NCBI GenBank assembly: GCA_023392205.1
Contig: JAEVZN010000379.1
Span: forward strand, 1 to 10,297
Length of the DNA stretch: 10,297 bases
From: Pseudomonadota bacterium
GTDB taxonomy: Bacteria; Pseudomonadota; Alphaproteobacteria; Rhizobiales; Xanthobacteraceae
Direction of reading: 5' to 3'
Part shown: piece by piece, positions 8,472 through 10,297 of the stretch
Position numbering within the stretch: position 1 is the first letter of the stretch
Layout of the letters: the number at the start of each line of letters is the position of its first letter
Made by a program: the position numbers and the translations under genes
The notes under the pieces: generated by a model
The model's database searches: none
The model's input: only the letters and a program-made list of their open reading frames with translations
Told to the model about the DNA's origin: nothing

Positions 8472-9806
8472 GTGGTAAAGCCTTCCATTGCCGATCTACA
8501 GGCGCGGCAGGAATTGCTGGCCCGGGTGTCGTCGATGTCACGCGAGGCGGCGCAGCCTGATTATTCGGAATTCACGAGAGTGTCGTCGCTTCCGGGCTAC
8601 GACGATCTCCGCCTCCAGTTCCAGATCGGCGCGACCTACGGCATCGATAATCCCTTTTTCCGGATGCACGAGGGACGTGCCGATTCCAGAACCGTGATCG
8701 ACGGAAAACCGGTTCTGAATTTTTCCTCTTACGACTATCTCGGACTCAATGGCCATCCCGAAGTGATCGCTGCGTCGCAGGAAGCGATCGCCCATTTCGG
8801 CGTGTCCTGCGGAGCGAGCCGGCATGTGGCCGGCGAACGGCAGATCCACCGTGAACTCGAATTGGCTCTCGCCGGGCTCTACGGCGTGGACGATTGTGCG
8901 GTCTTTGTCAGCGGCTATGCCACCAATCTCGGAGTGATCGGCCAGATGCTCGGGCCGAAGGATTTGATGATTCACGATGCCGTCATGCATAACAGCGCCA
9001 TCATGGGTGCCGAGCTTGCCGGATGCAAAAGGCTGAGCTTCCAGCACAATGATTTCGACGATCTCGACCGGATACTGAGCAGGGAACGGAGCCAGTATGC
9101 GCGGGTACTGATTGTGGTCGAAGGTCTGTACGGGATGGACGGCGATATTCCCGACCTCCCGCGCCTGGTCGAGATCAAGCGCAAGCATCATGCATGGCTC
9201 ATGGTGGACGAGGCGCATGCTTTGGGTGTGCTGGGGCGCACCGGGCAGGGCATCCATGAGCATTTTGGCATTGCCGGGACCGATATCGACCTGTGGATGG
9301 GAACATTGTCGAAGTCGCTGGCCTCCTGCGGCGGCTACATCGCGGCGTCCTCGGAACTGATCTTGTATCTGAAGAATACTGCCGGCGTGTTCGTGTTTAG
9401 CGTCGGTATGCCCCCGGTCATTGCGACAGCGGCGGCGACCGCATTGCGGGTCTGGCGGCGCGAGCCGGAACGTGTGCGCGCTCTGCATGCCAATGGACAA
9501 AGGTTTCAGGACGGCGCAAGGGCGGCGGGACTCGATACCGGAACCGGCATCGGCGCCGCCATCTGTCCGGTGGTCATCGGCGATTCCATGAAAGCCGTAA
9601 TATTGTCCCAGCAATTGCTGAAACGCGGGGTCAATGTGCAGCCGGTCATGTATCCTTCCGTTCCGGCAAAGGCGTCGCGATTACGCTTTTTTGTGACCCG
9701 GACGCACACATCGGAAGATATCGACCGCGGGCTTTGCATTTTGCGTGAGGAAATGGCGGGTCTTGGCGATACGATGCGGGGGATGAAAATACCGGGCTAT
9801 AGCTAG
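8472..9806 (+). CDS. rkpG: PLP-dependent alpha-oxoamine synthase, RkpG-like
   Basis: This 444-residue enzyme belongs to the alpha-oxoamine synthase family (BioF, Kbl, serine palmitoyltransferase, HemA), which condenses an acyl thioester with an amino acid, releases CO2 and gives an alpha-aminoketone. Visible family features are NFSSYDYLGL (83-92), GASRHVAGERQIHRELE (114-130), SGYATN (147-152), His173 in DAVMHNS (expected to stack on PLP), DEAHALGVLG with Asp246 and His249, and TLSKSLASCGGY with the PLP lysine at Lys281. Spacings of these residues match the family. About 80 residues precede NFSSYDYLGL, longer than in BioF or Kbl. The GTG at 8472 follows the synthase stop by one base, so the partner substrate is most likely the synthase's acyl-ACP; the amino acid is unknown. 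It could be named BioF or Kbl by similarity searches, but there are no biotin or threonine-degradation genes here. An in-frame ATG at 8535 is a less likely start. The rkpG name rests on gene order and the N-terminal extension. Confidence 0.9.
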   Translation: MVKPSIADLQARQELLARVSSMSREAAQPDYSEFTRVSSLPGYDDLRLQFQIGATYGIDNPFFRMHEGRADSRTVIDGKPVLNFSSYDYLGLNGHPEVIAASQEAIAHFGVSCGASRHVAGERQIHRELELALAGLYGVDDCAVFVSGYATNLGVIGQMLGPKDLMIHDAVMHNSAIMGAELAGCKRLSFQHNDFDDLDRILSRERSQYARVLIVVEGLYGMDGDIPDLPRLVEIKRKHHAWLMVDEAHALGVLGRTGQGIHEHFGIAGTDIDLWMGTLSKSLASCGGYIAASSELILYLKNTAGVFVFSVGMPPVIATAAATALRVWRREPERVRALHANGQRFQDGARAAGLDTGTGIGAAICPVVIGDSMKAVILSQQLLKRGVNVQPVMYPSVPAKASRLRFFVTRTHTSEDIDRGLCILREEMAGLGDTMRGMKIPGYS

Positions 9807-9814
9807 GTCATCGT

Positions 9815-10297
9815 TTGAAACGGACTATCCTGATCACTGGAGCATCGAGCGGCATCGGCGCCGCTTTGGCCCGGCATTATGCTGCGCCAGGGATGATTCT
9901 CGGACTGATGGGGCGCAATGAGGCCCGGCTGACCGGCGTTGCGGAGGAATGTATCCGGCGTGGGGCGGCAGTGGATGCGATGCTCTCCGATGTCCGGGAC
10001 CGGGCCAGAATGCAAGACCTGATCGAACATTTCGAACGGCGTCATGGCACGGATCTGGTGTTTGCCAATGCGGGCGTGACAGGCGGGGCGCGCGCAAACT
10101 CCGTATTGGAGCCAAGCGAACTGGCGCTTGTCCTGATGGAGACCAATGTTCAGGGTGTCATGAATACGATCCACCCACTGTTCGAACCGATGCTCGCGCG
10201 GGGACATGGGCAGATCGTGCTGGTTGGTTCGCTGGCCGGATTCGTGACCCTGCCCGACGCACCAAGTTATTGTGCGAGCAAACACGCGGTATTGACC
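9815..10297 (+). CDS. rkpH: Short-chain dehydrogenase/reductase, RkpH-like (cut by window end)
   Basis: The first 161 codons of a classical SDR are present and the frame stays open to the window end; the family is usually about 240-270 residues, so roughly 90 or more are missing. The Rossmann glycine motif is TGASSGIG at residues 8-15, followed by NAG (85-87), Asn111, Ser139 in LVGSLAG, and Tyr152/Lys156 in YCASK, so the Asn-Ser-Tyr-Lys catalytic set is complete. The start is a TTG at 9815, eight bases after the oxoamine synthase stop; no ATG lies near, and the glycine motif begins at residue 8, as expected for a classical SDR. The upstream Shine-Dalgarno match is weak, so coupling to the previous gene is likely. 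By position it should reduce the aminoketone made by the oxoamine synthase to an amino alcohol, as 3-ketosphinganine reductase does. That role is inferred; the sequence itself only shows an NAD(P)H-dependent oxidoreductase. Confidence 0.85.
   Translation, partial: MKRTILITGASSGIGAALARHYAAPGMILGLMGRNEARLTGVAEECIRRGAAVDAMLSDVRDRARMQDLIEHFERRHGTDLVFANAGVTGGARANSVLEPSELALVLMETNVQGVMNTIHPLFEPMLARGHGQIVLVGSLAGFVTLPDAPSYCASKHAVLT

Noticed and set aside
8472..9806. Assignment as a biotin-pathway BioF or as Kbl
   Set aside because: There are no biotin or threonine dehydrogenase genes nearby, the N-terminus is extended, and the gene is coupled to a reducing synthase lacking a release domain.

Overview
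The window carries one divergently transcribed glycosyltransferase gene and a tight three-gene operon. The operon encodes a large fully reducing type I polyketide/fatty acid synthase, a PLP-dependent alpha-oxoamine synthase, and a short-chain dehydrogenase/reductase that runs off the right edge. GC content is moderately high (about 60% by eye), coding density is very high, and starts include GTG and TTG. The gene order matches, from memory, the rkpA-rkpG-rkpH part of the rhizobial rkp-1 (K-antigen/capsular polysaccharide) region, so an alphaproteobacterium is the most likely source. That assignment is an inference from gene content, not a database result.

Layout: positions 33-1049 (minus strand) hold a family 2 glycosyltransferase. 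Positions 1050-1201 are a divergent promoter region containing a perfect 10-bp inverted repeat with a 4-bp spacer. Positions 1202-8470 (plus) encode a 2422-residue synthase with domain order KS-AT-DH-(degenerate methyltransferase)-(structural KR half)-ER-KR-ACP and no thioesterase. Positions 8472-9806 (plus) encode an alpha-oxoamine synthase whose GTG start lies one base after the synthase stop codon. Positions 9815-10297 (plus) hold the first 161 codons of an SDR with a TTG start. No tRNA, rRNA, mobile element, CRISPR array or terminator was seen.

Proposed working model (inference): the synthase acts iteratively and builds a long saturated acyl chain on its single ACP. Because it has no release domain, the oxoamine synthase can take the acyl-ACP directly and condense it, with decarboxylation, with an amino acid to give an alpha-aminoketone. 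The SDR then reduces the ketone to a sphingoid-base-like amino alcohol. In rhizobia the equivalent genes are needed for capsular polysaccharide production, and a special lipid carrier or anchor has been suggested. The neighbouring glycosyltransferase fits a surface-glycan setting. The chemical structure of the lipid cannot be read from the sequence and is the most interesting open question here.
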